A DNA stretch of 64,000 nucleotides, taken from the NCBI GenBank assembly GCA_026169535.1, contig JAPFCU010000071.1, positions 1 to 64,000 of the forward strand. The letters run 5' to 3'. This DNA comes from Blautia sp. (GTDB lineage Bacteria; Bacillota; Clostridia; Lachnospirales; Lachnospiraceae). Position 1 is the first letter of the stretch, and each line of letters begins with the position of its first letter. The position numbers and the translations under genes were made by a program. The notes under the pieces are model-generated. The model ran no database searches and was not told the origin of the DNA. It worked only from the letters and a program-made list of their open reading frames with translations. Below, piece by piece: positions 17,095 to 24,523 of this stretch.

Positions 17095-18627
17095 ATGAAA
17101 AAGAAGATAACTGTATCCACAGCGATCCTCTGGCTGTTTGCAGCAGTTTTTCTGGCGGGAGGTTTTACGGCAGCCGTACCAGAGCCTGTTCAGGCAGCAG
17201 TCCCCAAAAAGTTTGTTTATCAGAATGGCTCCTATTATTATTACAATTCCGCAGGAAAAAAGGTAAAGGGCTGGTATACTTCACCTTCCGGAGTCAGATA
17301 TTATTTTGATTCCAGGACAGGAGCTGCAAAGCCGGGTATCCGGAAACTTAAGGGCAGGACCTATTGCTTCAGCAATAAAGGCAAGATGCTTACAGGCTGG
17401 CAGACAGTAAAAGGCAAACGATATTTTTTCAATAAAAAGACCGGGTGTATGCATACAGGCTGGCTGCGCACAGCTTCGGGAAATATGTATTATTTTTTCC
17501 ATGACGGAGTGATCCGGCCGGGATTTCAGACTGTCCAGGGAAAGGTACGTTATTTTAACTCCAATGGTCTGATGATCCGTAATAAGATTGTTACCCATAA
17601 AGGGAAACGGTATTATATGGACAAAAACGGATACCGGAGGGCAGGTCTGGTCAAAATCGGAAGAAACTGGTATGCTTTTGACCGAAAAACAGGAGTACAG
17701 CTCCGCAATGCCTTTTATACAGCGTCTGACGGCTCCAGATATTATGCAGGCAGCAGATATTCTCTGGTAAAAGGCTTTTATAAGGTTGGTTCTTATTATC
17801 GGTATTTCCGTCCTTCAGACCATAAAATGGTTACAGGCTGGCAGACTATCGGCAGCCACAAATATCTGTTTAATACTCATACAGGTGCCAGATATGATGC
17901 CTGCAAAGTTACCCTTGTAAAAAATATGTATTGTTTTAATGGAAACGGTCAGATGTACCGAAACGCCTGGGCTGCCATAAAGGGCAAAATATATTATGCT
18001 CAGAGCAATGGTCTTTTGGCAACAGGATGGCTGAATCTGAAAGGGAACCATTATTTCCTGAACAGTGCAGGAGAGAGGCAGACAGGCTGGGTTACAGTCA
18101 ATAAGAAAAAATATTATCTGTCACCATCTACCGGCATCATGAAAAGAAACTGCTGGATAGACCGGACACATTATGTAGGCAATGACGGAGCATGGATCCC
18201 GAATTATCAGGAAAAGAATTTCCGATGGCCTCTCAGCTCCAAAAATAACATCATTACAAGCTATTTTGGACCAAGAAAGCCGCCGGGACCGGGAGCTTCC
18301 TCATATCATAAAGGAATCGATATTGCGGCAAAATCCGGTGAGCCTATTTATGCAGTGGCAGATGGAACGATATCTTTGATCAAACAGAATAACGGCGGTG
18401 CAGGAAATCATATCCAGATCACACATGCAGACGGGATTGTTTCTGAATATATGCATCAGTCAAAATTTGCTCCGGGATTAAAACAGGGATCAAAAGTAAA
18501 AAAAGGACAATTGATCGGTTATGTAGGAAATACGGGAACATCCTTTGGAGCGCATTTACATTTGGGTATTATTGTAAAAGGTACACATAAAGATCCACTG
18601 GATTACGTAAAGCGTCCGGGAAAATAA
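17095..18627 (+). CDS. Secreted M23 endopeptidase with glucan/choline-binding-type repeats
   Basis: A 510-residue exported peptidoglycan hydrolase. A signal peptide (MKKKITVSTAILWLFAAVFLAG, ending near AQAA) is followed by about fourteen aromatic repeats of roughly 20 residues (GWQTVKGKRYFFNKKTG, GWLRTASGNMYYFFHDG and similar). These belong to the cell-wall/choline-binding repeat class that binds wall glycans. The last 130 residues are a LytM/M23 domain with zinc ligands in HKGIDI and GAHLHLGI. ATG 17095 is chosen because AAGGAG and a signal peptide follow naturally; the upstream in-frame codon lacks both. M23 enzymes cut peptide cross-bridges, so the role is probably wall remodelling. Confidence 0.93.
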   Translation: MKKKITVSTAILWLFAAVFLAGGFTAAVPEPVQAAVPKKFVYQNGSYYYYNSAGKKVKGWYTSPSGVRYYFDSRTGAAKPGIRKLKGRTYCFSNKGKMLTGWQTVKGKRYFFNKKTGCMHTGWLRTASGNMYYFFHDGVIRPGFQTVQGKVRYFNSNGLMIRNKIVTHKGKRYYMDKNGYRRAGLVKIGRNWYAFDRKTGVQLRNAFYTASDGSRYYAGSRYSLVKGFYKVGSYYRYFRPSDHKMVTGWQTIGSHKYLFNTHTGARYDACKVTLVKNMYCFNGNGQMYRNAWAAIKGKIYYAQSNGLLATGWLNLKGNHYFLNSAGERQTGWVTVNKKKYYLSPSTGIMKRNCWIDRTHYVGNDGAWIPNYQEKNFRWPLSSKNNIITSYFGPRKPPGPGASSYHKGIDIAAKSGEPIYAVADGTISLIKQNNGGAGNHIQITHADGIVSEYMHQSKFAPGLKQGSKVKKGQLIGYVGNTGTSFGAHLHLGIIVKGTHKDPLDYVKRPGK

Positions 18628-18643
18628 AACAATAAATTATACC

Positions 18644-18722
18644 TGGCAGGATTTTTATTTATAAGCAGTAATTCTGGCTGCAAAAGATGCAGAAGAAGTA
18701 CAAAAAGGTAAAAATCCTGCCA
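18644..18722. repeat. Perfect 14-bp inverted repeat around a 51-base centre
   Basis: TGGCAGGATTTTTA (18644-18657) and TAAAAATCCTGCCA (18709-18722) are perfect complements. The centre contains a smaller CTGC/GCAG pair. It lies between the M23 gene and the recombinase gene and could terminate the M23 transcript, but the spacing is large for a simple terminator and no T-run follows on the + strand. Confidence 0.75.
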
Positions 18723-18773
18723 TCTATATGGAAATACATCTATACGACAAACCCGAGTTTTTCATATAGATGT
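18721..18773. repeat. Nested inverted and direct repeats upstream of the recombinase gene
   Basis: CATCTATATG (18721-18730) is the complement of CATATAGATG (18763-18772). ACATCTATA (18736-18744) is the complement of TATAGATGT (18765-18773). CATCTATA also occurs twice as a direct repeat (18721 and 18737). The right-hand element abuts the candidate -35 of the recombinase promoter, so it may be an operator or a recombinase binding site. Which it is cannot be told from sequence. Confidence 0.7.
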
Positions 18774-18802
18774 AGACGAAAGAACCACTTCTGTGGTATA
18801 AT
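18773..18802 (+). promoter_or_regulatory. Promoter for the XerC-like gene
   Basis: TAGACG (18773-18778), an 18-base spacer and consensus TATAAT (18797-18802). The inverted repeat ACCAC-TTCT-GTGGT (18784-18797) fills much of the spacer. Confidence 0.6.
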
Positions 18803-18846
18803 CATGAAGAAATCCGAAAATCCATTTGTTTAAGGAGTTTTATATT

Positions 18847-19908
18847 ATGGAAAAAAAACAGACTTATCATGAACATACAGACATCGAAAATACATTGCGG
18901 CTTCGTCAGGTTCTGGCAACGCTGCCTCCTTTTTGCAGAGATTATTTTCGTGCCATTGATGCAACAACTACAACAAAAACAAGAATTTCTTATGCCTATG
19001 ATATCCGTATCTTTTTTCAGTTTCTTCTGGAAACCAATCCGTCTCTGAAGGAAAAATCCATGACTGATCTTACCGTTCAGATTCTGGATCAGGTCAAAGC
19101 TGTGGATATTGAGGAATATCAGGAATATCTGAAGGTTTATCAGAACCGGAATGCTGATAAACTGGAAACCAATGGAGAACTTGGCCTGAAACGCAAAATC
19201 TCTGCTTTACGAAGCTTTTATGCCTATTATTATAAAAGGGAAATGATCGAGACTAATCCCGCGGTGCTTGTAGATGTGCCTAAGATCCACGAAAAAAGCA
19301 TCATACGTCTGGATGCTGACGAGGTGGCTCTTCTTCTGGACCATATTGAGCATTGCGGAGATACACTTACCGGACAAAAACGTGTGTTCTGGGAAAAGAA
19401 TAAAGAAAGGGATCTTGCTATTGTAACATTGCTTCTTGGTACAGGAATCCGTGTTTCAGAATGTGTAGGTCTTGATATTGAGGATGTGGATTTTAAAAAT
19501 AACGGAATCAAGGTTACCCGAAAAGGTGGAAATGAAATGGTTGTTTATTTTGGTCCTGAGGTAGAAAAAGCTTTGAGGAATTATCTGGAGGTCAGAGAAA
19601 ACATTACCCCTCTCTCCGGCCATGAACATGCACTCTTCTATTCTGCTCAAAAAAAACGTATCGGGGTTCAGGCCATTGAAAACCTGGTCAAAAAATATGC
19701 CCGGGAAATTACAACAACAAAAAAGATCACCCCTCATAAGCTCCGCAGTACCTATGGTACGGCTCTTTATCAGGAAACCGGCGATATTTACCTTGTGGCG
19801 GACGTTCTTGGGCACAGGGATGTAAATACTACTAAAAAGCATTATGCGGCCCTGGACGATGCCAGACGGCGTCAGGCGGCAACTGCTGTAAGATTAAGGG
19901 AGGACTGA
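18847..19908 (+). CDS. Tyrosine recombinase, XerC-like
   Basis: A 353-residue site-specific recombinase. The N-terminal SAM-like core-binding domain spans roughly 20-145. The catalytic domain has Arg202 (GTGIRVSE), His297 and Arg300 (HKLRS), His323 (LGHRD) and Tyr333 (KKHYA), a complete active site. ATG 18847 follows AAGGAG; an upstream in-frame TTG at 18826 precedes that site. The length is slightly above XerC/D (about 300) but typical of the Clostridial XerC-type protein, so it may be the chromosome-dimer resolvase. The repeats just upstream leave open a local target. It converges on the folate operon. Confidence 0.9.
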   Translation: MEKKQTYHEHTDIENTLRLRQVLATLPPFCRDYFRAIDATTTTKTRISYAYDIRIFFQFLLETNPSLKEKSMTDLTVQILDQVKAVDIEEYQEYLKVYQNRNADKLETNGELGLKRKISALRSFYAYYYKREMIETNPAVLVDVPKIHEKSIIRLDADEVALLLDHIEHCGDTLTGQKRVFWEKNKERDLAIVTLLLGTGIRVSECVGLDIEDVDFKNNGIKVTRKGGNEMVVYFGPEVEKALRNYLEVRENITPLSGHEHALFYSAQKKRIGVQAIENLVKKYAREITTTKKITPHKLRSTYGTALYQETGDIYLVADVLGHRDVNTTKKHYAALDDARRRQAATAVRLRED

Positions 19909-19930
19909 TGTCCTCCCAGGATTTTATTTA
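19898..19930 (+). terminator. Terminator overlapping the recombinase stop codon
   Basis: GGGAGGAC (19898-19905) pairs perfectly with GTCCTCCC (19910-19917), and the loop TGAT contains the stop codon. An interrupted T-run (ATTTTATTTATT) follows. Confidence 0.6.
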
Positions 19931-20748
19931 TTCTTGTTTTTCAGATTCTGAAGCATTTCTTCTATGGTTTTTCCGATCAGTGGATGCCTCTTCCATGGAG
20001 CAATCTGATTCATGGGAATCAGTACAAAATCTCTCAAATGCATTTCAATATGAGGGATATGAAGCTCCGGAGTATCCAGGACAAGGTCATCATACATAAG
20101 AATATCCAGATCCAGTGTCCGTGGTCCCCAGTGGATGGTTCGTACACGGTTGGCTTCCTGTTCTATCTGATGAAGAGCCTGAAGAAGTTCTTCCGGATCC
20201 AGAATAGTCTGAAGCTCAAGAGCTCCGTTAAGGAAATCATCCTGGTCAGTCACTCCATAAGGCGCTGTCACCAGGTAATCGGAAACTTTTTTAACCTGGC
20301 AGTCTTTTCTTTCATTTAAATGTTTTACTGCCATATCCAGGTAGGCTTTTTTGTCACCTATGTTAGAACCAAGGGCAATATATGCTGTATGCCAGCCTCT
20401 GGTGATCTTCACAGAAACGGTATTTAAAGGAAGAGCTATTGGTGCCCATGGCTTCTGGATTTCCAGATCCAGCTTTTTTACCAGAGGATATTCCAGAAGA
20501 ATTGCCTGGGCAAGGTGTTCTGCAGCACATTCCAGCAGCTTCCAGGTATGCTCTGTCATATATTTCCGGATAAAATGACTGACTTCTCCATAATTGACGG
20601 AGAAAGAAAGCTCATCTGTAACACCGGCCTTTCTGGTACTGGTATAGAGAACAACAGAAATTATGAATTTCTGACCAAGAACATTTTCTTCCGGGTAAAC
20701 GCCATGATTGGCAAATATTTCCAGTTTATCAATTGTTATCTTATCCAT
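19924..20748 (-). CDS. folK: Bifunctional dihydroneopterin aldolase / HPPK
   Basis: A FolB-FolK fusion of 274 residues. Residues 1-118 are dihydroneopterin aldolase (DKITIDKLEIFANHGVYPEE, later LEIQKPWAPI). From about 120 comes 6-hydroxymethyl-dihydropterin pyrophosphokinase (AYIALGSNIGDKKAYL, then GPRTLDLDILMYDD and HLRDFVLIPM). Together they take dihydroneopterin to the pyrophosphate accepted by FolP. The gene follows folP after two bases and is the last of the riboswitch-controlled folate operon. Confidence 0.96.
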   Translation of the reverse strand: MDKITIDKLEIFANHGVYPEENVLGQKFIISVVLYTSTRKAGVTDELSFSVNYGEVSHFIRKYMTEHTWKLLECAAEHLAQAILLEYPLVKKLDLEIQKPWAPIALPLNTVSVKITRGWHTAYIALGSNIGDKKAYLDMAVKHLNERKDCQVKKVSDYLVTAPYGVTDQDDFLNGALELQTILDPEELLQALHQIEQEANRVRTIHWGPRTLDLDILMYDDLVLDTPELHIPHIEMHLRDFVLIPMNQIAPWKRHPLIGKTIEEMLQNLKNKNK

Positions 20749-20750
20749 TA

Positions 20751-21557
20751 CTATCTCCCTAAAATTGCTTCTGTCATCTGTATTGCCCGTTTATTTTCTT
20801 TAATGTCATGAACCCGGACAAAGGCGCAGCCCTTCATAACTCCAATAACTGTGGTAGCTACGGTTCCTTCTACACGCTGGTCAGCAGGAAGATCCAGAGT
20901 AAGTCCGATCACAGACTTTCGTGACGTACCAAGAAGGATCGGAAATCCCAGCTGATGCAGTACGTCCACATGATGGATTGCTTCCAGATTCATCTCATAG
21001 GTTTTTCCAAAGCCTACACCTGGATCCAGAATGATCCTGTCATCAGAAACACCAGCTTCTCTTGCGATTTTTATGCATTCTTCCATATCTTTTACCAGAT
21101 CACTTAGAAAATCATCATAGACGGCTTTATGACGGTTATGCATCAGACAGCAGGCGGCTTTGTACTGTGCAGTCAGGTCTGCAACTTTTTTATCGTGTTT
21201 AAATCCCCAGATGTCATTGACCAGATCTGCACCTGCTTTTAAAGCTGCCTCTGCTACTGTTCCTTTATAGGTATCGATGGAAACTGGTACGTCAAAACGG
21301 CTTTTTACAGCTTCGATCACAGGTACTACGCGTGAAATTTCTTCCTGATCAGTGATCACTGTATGCCCCGGACGTGTGGATTCTCCTCCGATGTCAATGA
21401 TATCAGCACCATCTCGTAGCATTTCTTCTGCATGAAAAAGCGCGGCATCCAGATGATTGTATTTTCCTCCGTCTGAAAAAGAATCCGGTGTTACATTCAG
21501 GATTCCCATGATATAGGTTTTGTTTTTTATATCAAAATCTCTGTTTCCGATCTTCAT
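20751..21557 (-). CDS. folP: Dihydropteroate synthase
   Basis: Condenses hydroxymethyl-dihydropterin pyrophosphate with p-aminobenzoate; the sulfonamide target. The 268 residues include GILNVTPDSFSDGG near 18-31, DIIDIGGESTRPG near 53-65, DLVNDIWGF, the conserved DPGVGFGKT and the C-terminal VRVHDIKEN. The length and order are normal. Confidence 0.97.
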   Translation of the reverse strand: MKIGNRDFDIKNKTYIMGILNVTPDSFSDGGKYNHLDAALFHAEEMLRDGADIIDIGGESTRPGHTVITDQEEISRVVPVIEAVKSRFDVPVSIDTYKGTVAEAALKAGADLVNDIWGFKHDKKVADLTAQYKAACCLMHNRHKAVYDDFLSDLVKDMEECIKIAREAGVSDDRIILDPGVGFGKTYEMNLEAIHHVDVLHQLGFPILLGTSRKSVIGLTLDLPADQRVEGTVATTVIGVMKGCAFVRVHDIKENKRAIQMTEAILGR

Positions 21558-21575
21558 ATAAGTTCTCCTTTTTGT

Positions 21576-22061
21576 TTAATATTCTATCCACAGGTTCTTT
21601 TTTTCCTTTGGCCAGTTGCATTCCCTTTTTGAAGGGCAGGCAAAACAGTTACGGGATTTTTTATCTGCCCGGTACAGATACACAGTAAGAGGAAAATCGC
21701 TGGACAGGCTTGCGGCATTACGGTGACCAAGTATTGCTGCTTTTACTGCCTCAATTTCATCTTCCTGAAAACCACAGTCTTTCATAATGTATTCTGCCGT
21801 TCTGGCGCCTGCAATATCATGGGGAGTGCCGTGGATCAGCTGCTCATATCTTCCAAGATCATGGAGAAGGGCTGCTGCATATATGATATCTTTCTCAATG
21901 GCAGTGCCGTCTTCCAGGCTGTAAATATACATCAGTCTGGCTACATCAAGAAAATGCTCCATAGTATGGCGGCAAAATTGTCGGTCTTTCTCTGCTGTCT
22001 GAAGTTTTTTAATAAGCTCCTGGAACAAAGGATGTTCCTGGATTTTTTGTATGCGTTCCAT
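21576..22061 (-). CDS. HD-domain phosphohydrolase in the folate operon
   Basis: A 161-residue HD-superfamily protein between folE and folP. Metal ligands are His32 (RHTMEH), the His67-Asp68 pair (LLHDLG) and further HGTPHD and LGHRN. The C-terminus carries Cys139, Cys142 and Cys148 (CFACPSKREC), a possible metal or structural cluster. The operon encodes every step from GTP to dihydropteroate except removal of phosphate from dihydroneopterin triphosphate. No Nudix FolQ is present, so this hydrolase is a reasonable candidate for that step. That role is inference from position and fold. Confidence 0.85.
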   Translation of the reverse strand: MERIQKIQEHPLFQELIKKLQTAEKDRQFCRHTMEHFLDVARLMYIYSLEDGTAIEKDIIYAAALLHDLGRYEQLIHGTPHDIAGARTAEYIMKDCGFQEDEIEAVKAAILGHRNAASLSSDFPLTVYLYRADKKSRNCFACPSKRECNWPKEKKNLWIEY

Positions 22062-22064
22062 GGC

Positions 22065-22619
22065 CTATTTCACCATCTGCAGAAATGTCTGCTGTAAAGA
22101 AAGATCTTCTGCAAAAACTCCTCTTACAATGGTGGTTACTGTTTTGCTTCCTGGTTTTTGCACTCCGCGCATGGTCATACACATATGCTCGGCCTCGATC
22201 ATGACCATAACACCCTTTGGATTCAGATATTTTTCCAGAGCATCTGCAATCTGGGCCGTCATATTTTCCTGAATCTGAGGTCTTCTGGCAAAAACTTCTA
22301 CTGTACGGGCAAGTTTGCTGAGGCCGGCAACCTTGCTGTCAGGAATATAAGCCACATGGGCTTTTCCGTAAAAAGGAAGAAGGTGATGTTCACATACCGA
22401 ATAAAAGGTAATGTCTTTTTCAATGACGATGTTGTTATTAATTGCCTGGAATTGTTTGTTCAGATGGGCGGCAGGATCCTCGTAGAGCCCTCCGTAGATC
22501 TGTTCACACATACGTGCGATCCGATCCGGGGTTTCCAGAAGTCCTTCCCGGCTGATGTCTTCACCGATACCTTCCAGCATCAGGCGAACACCCTGTTTGA
22601 TTTTTTCATGATCCATCAT
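22065..22619 (-). CDS. folE: GTP cyclohydrolase I
   Basis: Forms 7,8-dihydroneopterin triphosphate from GTP. The 184 residues have the FolE zinc ligands in [18 protein letters not shown] and Cys of HMCMTMRGV, plus [20 protein letters not shown]. It is the first gene of the folate operon, behind a THF riboswitch and terminator. An AAAGGAGG site precedes ATG 22619. Confidence 0.97.
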   Translation of the reverse strand: MMDHEKIKQGVRLMLEGIGEDISREGLLETPDRIARMCEQIYGGLYEDPAAHLNKQFQAINNNIVIEKDITFYSVCEHHLLPFYGKAHVAYIPDSKVAGLSKLARTVEVFARRPQIQENMTAQIADALEKYLNPKGVMVMIEAEHMCMTMRGVQKPGSKTVTTIVRGVFAEDLSLQQTFLQMVK

Positions 22620-22710
22620 ACTCAGTTACCTCCTTTAAAATATTTCGGGATGTGAGTATTCTGGTATGGATTTATAATGCAAAGAAATGCATAGAAATAA
22701 ATTCAGGTAC

Positions 22711-22785
22711 ACAAAAAACATCCCGATGTGAATGAGCATCTGGAATAAATAATAATTCTAATATCCCTTCACAATCGAGATGTTT
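22711..22785 (-). terminator. Riboswitch expression-platform terminator
   Basis: On the reverse strand, a stem of about 17 pairs (arms 22768-22785 and 22716-22732, with one mismatch and one bulged base) is followed by a run of six T (22711-22718 region), between the THF aptamer and folE. Confidence 0.75.
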
Positions 22786-22802
22786 GTCATCTGTATGTTG
22801 CA

Positions 22803-22890
22803 ACGGGTGCGGAATCCATATCGTAAGACGAGCTTTTCGTTTCTGTGGCAACTCCCCATCCACGGAACACTTGACGCATGAAATCCTATT
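22803..22890 (-). promoter_or_regulatory. Tetrahydrofolate (THF) riboswitch
   Basis: The folE leader contains the conserved THF aptamer segments in order on the reverse strand: GCGTCAAGTG (22877-22868), GGATGGGGAGTTGCCAC, GAAACGAAAAGC and GGATTCCGCACCC. The loop element GGAGT (22855-22851) can pair with ATTCC (22815-22811), reproducing the pseudoknot of known THF riboswitches. The 5' stem GGATTTCATGCGT can pair with ACGATATGG and beyond with small irregularities. A promoter lies upstream and a terminator downstream. THF riboswitches are known before folE and folQPBK operons in Firmicutes. An alternative reading as a 74-codon gene (22672-22896) lacks a ribosome site. Confidence 0.82.
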
Positions 22891-22913
22891 TTGCATATTA
22901 TTTATCTGGCATA

Positions 22914-22942
22914 ATTATACTACCATTATGCGTGTATTTCAA
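22914..22942 (-). promoter_or_regulatory. Sigma-A promoter of the folate operon
   Basis: On the reverse strand, TTGAAA (22937-22942), a 17-base spacer and TATAAT (22914-22919). The transcript would begin some 15 bases before the aptamer. Confidence 0.8.
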
Positions 22943-22954
22943 TAAAATATTTTA

Positions 22955-23707
22955 TTATTCTGTAATTGCCCATACTCTGGCCGGAAGCCCGGTGGCTCCT
23001 TCAATCCGCGGATAGGAAACGATTATAACAGCACCTGCCGGAGATACCTGATCGAGATTTTTCAGAAGCTCTACCTGAAGCTTGCCCTGGTCCAGGACAT
23101 ATCTTTCGCAGATCAGATCTCCTGCTTTTTCTGCAACAGCTGAAGAATCTGTATCCAGAGTTTCATGACCGTTTGCAGCTGCATTTCTTACCTCATATAT
23201 GTATTTCAGAGCTTCCATGGACCAGCCGGGGAAGTTTTCGCTTCCATCCTCTCCGGTTCCGGATAATGCATCCATATCCGGCCAGTTTTTGTACCAGTCC
23301 GTTCTGAGGGCGACCAGAGCTCCATCCGGGATATCTCCATAGGTCTGCTCGTAATTTTGGATATCTTCTACAGTAACGGCATATCTGGGATTTTCCTTTA
23401 CTTTTTCTGTTACATCGATAACACATAAGGGAAAGATCAGATCATGTACATCATATTTCTCTGAAAGCTCCCTGCCCTTTATAAAATGTCCCGGAAAATC
23501 AATATGGGTTCCAAACTGTCCCGGAAATTTAAAGGTCTGGATCAGACACTCCAGCATAGGATTTCCCCAGTCAAAGCACATTTTTGCCAGTTCTACCGTT
23601 CCTTCCGGAATACCGGCCCAGTAAGGACTGTCGTTATTCATGGAATGAGATAATTCCACCCATCTGTAATTTTTTGCTGCTTTTAATGCTTCCCATAACT
23701 GATACAT
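22955..23707 (-). CDS. Cyclase-family (kynurenine formamidase-like) hydrolase
   Basis: A 250-residue metal-dependent hydrolase of the cyclase family (PF04199), which includes kynurenine formamidase and isatin hydrolase. The signature HxGTHxDxPxH is present as FGTHIDFPGHF near 66-76, and HETLDTDSS supplies the later ligands. The substrate cannot be assigned. The second ATG (23707) is chosen because AGGAGG lies eight bases before it and almost touches the first ATG at 23713. Single gene with its own promoter. Confidence 0.87.
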   Translation of the reverse strand: MYQLWEALKAAKNYRWVELSHSMNNDSPYWAGIPEGTVELAKMCFDWGNPMLECLIQTFKFPGQFGTHIDFPGHFIKGRELSEKYDVHDLIFPLCVIDVTEKVKENPRYAVTVEDIQNYEQTYGDIPDGALVALRTDWYKNWPDMDALSGTGEDGSENFPGWSMEALKYIYEVRNAAANGHETLDTDSSAVAEKAGDLICERYVLDQGKLQVELLKNLDQVSPAGAVIIVSYPRIEGATGLPARVWAITE

Positions 23708-23776
23708 GTGCATTTCCTCCTGTTCTTGTCTGCCTATAAATGTCCGTCACATCATTTACATTGCGAATTTTTTGTA

Positions 23777-23805
23777 ATAATATCACAGATTCTGCATAGT
23801 ATCAA
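23777..23805 (-). promoter_or_regulatory. Sigma-A promoter for the cyclase-family gene
   Basis: On the reverse strand, TTGATA (23800-23805), a 17-base spacer and TATTAT (23777-23782). Confidence 0.65.
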
Positions 23806-23834
23806 TATATAAATGTACTGCTTTTGTATTACAT

Positions 23835-23877
23835 AAAAAGGGACTCTGTAATTTTACAAAGTCCCCTGCTTTTTCTT
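23835..23877. terminator. Terminator downstream of the P-loop gene
   Basis: GGGACTCTGTAA pairs with TTACAAAGTCCC around 23840-23865 (one mismatch), with T-runs on both strands. Confidence 0.85.
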
Positions 23878-23904
23878 TATGTAGTTGTATGCTTTATACC
23901 TGGA

Positions 23905-24324
23905 TTATAATGCGGTTCCGATCTTATCCTGGAACTCTGCCGGAACATCTTCTTTGTCAAGAGACATACTGATGATAAAGGAAATGCCAAATTTCTCTCC
24001 GATCTCTTCCAGCTGTTCAAGAGTACCAGATGCATCTAATCCTTCCAGTTTCGCTGTAGTCAGGAAGCTGTCCAGATAAATCTGCTCAAGGTCATGATCC
24101 TGAGAAATAATACCACAAACAAATCCAACAAACTCATCCGCATTTTTAATAGGATATACAGAAACATCGATCAGACGAACCTTATTATTCAGTTCATACA
24201 TGTGTTTCGTGCTTTTGTCTAAGTAAACAATGCTGCCATTTGCGTCTTTAATTGCGCCGTTCACTTTGTCTAACAGTACTTTTGTTTTGCCCTTGCCTTT
24301 CTTTCCTACGATCAGTTCAACCAT
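23905..24324 (-). CDS. Small P-loop protein of unknown function
   Basis: A 139-residue protein that begins almost at once with a Walker A loop (GKKGKGKT at 7-14). A possible Walker B is IYLDSF near residue 80. No other domain fits in this length. Similar short ATPase-like proteins occur in Lachnospiraceae and are sometimes mislabelled PilT-like; there is no pilus gene nearby. ATG 24324 is chosen because TAAGGAGG precedes it; the upstream ATG at 24345 overlaps that site. The strong promoter and dedicated terminator suggest real, perhaps high, expression. Confidence 0.78.
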   Translation of the reverse strand: MVELIVGKKGKGKTKVLLDKVNGAIKDANGSIVYLDKSTKHMYELNNKVRLIDVSVYPIKNADEFVGFVCGIISQDHDLEQIYLDSFLTTAKLEGLDASGTLEQLEEIGEKFGISFIISMSLDKEDVPAEFQDKIGTAL

Positions 24325-24390
24325 CCTGTTTTCCTCCTTAGACACAATATAATATTAATTTCTAACAAAATGCTTAATTAATATGTTTCA

Positions 24391-24419
24391 ATTATAGTGC
24401 ATTTGTAGGAAAAATACAA
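24391..24419 (-). promoter_or_regulatory. Sigma-A promoter for the P-loop gene
   Basis: On the reverse strand, TTGTAT (24414-24419), a 17-base spacer and consensus TATAAT (24391-24396). Confidence 0.75.
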
Positions 24420-24523
24420 GTCTATTTTTGAAAAATTTGTTGATTATTAATAAAAAGATTCTCTCTACCTTATCATTATAGAATTGTATATGTTTATACA
24501 TATTCTTAGAATTTTTGTACTCT

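Noticed and set aside
18644-18773. CRISPR array
   Set aside because: The repeats here are few, inverted and of unequal length, with no regular spacers; no array was seen anywhere in the window.
22672-22896. A 74-codon open frame on the reverse strand before folE
   Set aside because: It starts a few bases after the likely transcription start, has no ribosome site and lies over the THF aptamer and terminator; the RNA reading explains the sequence better.
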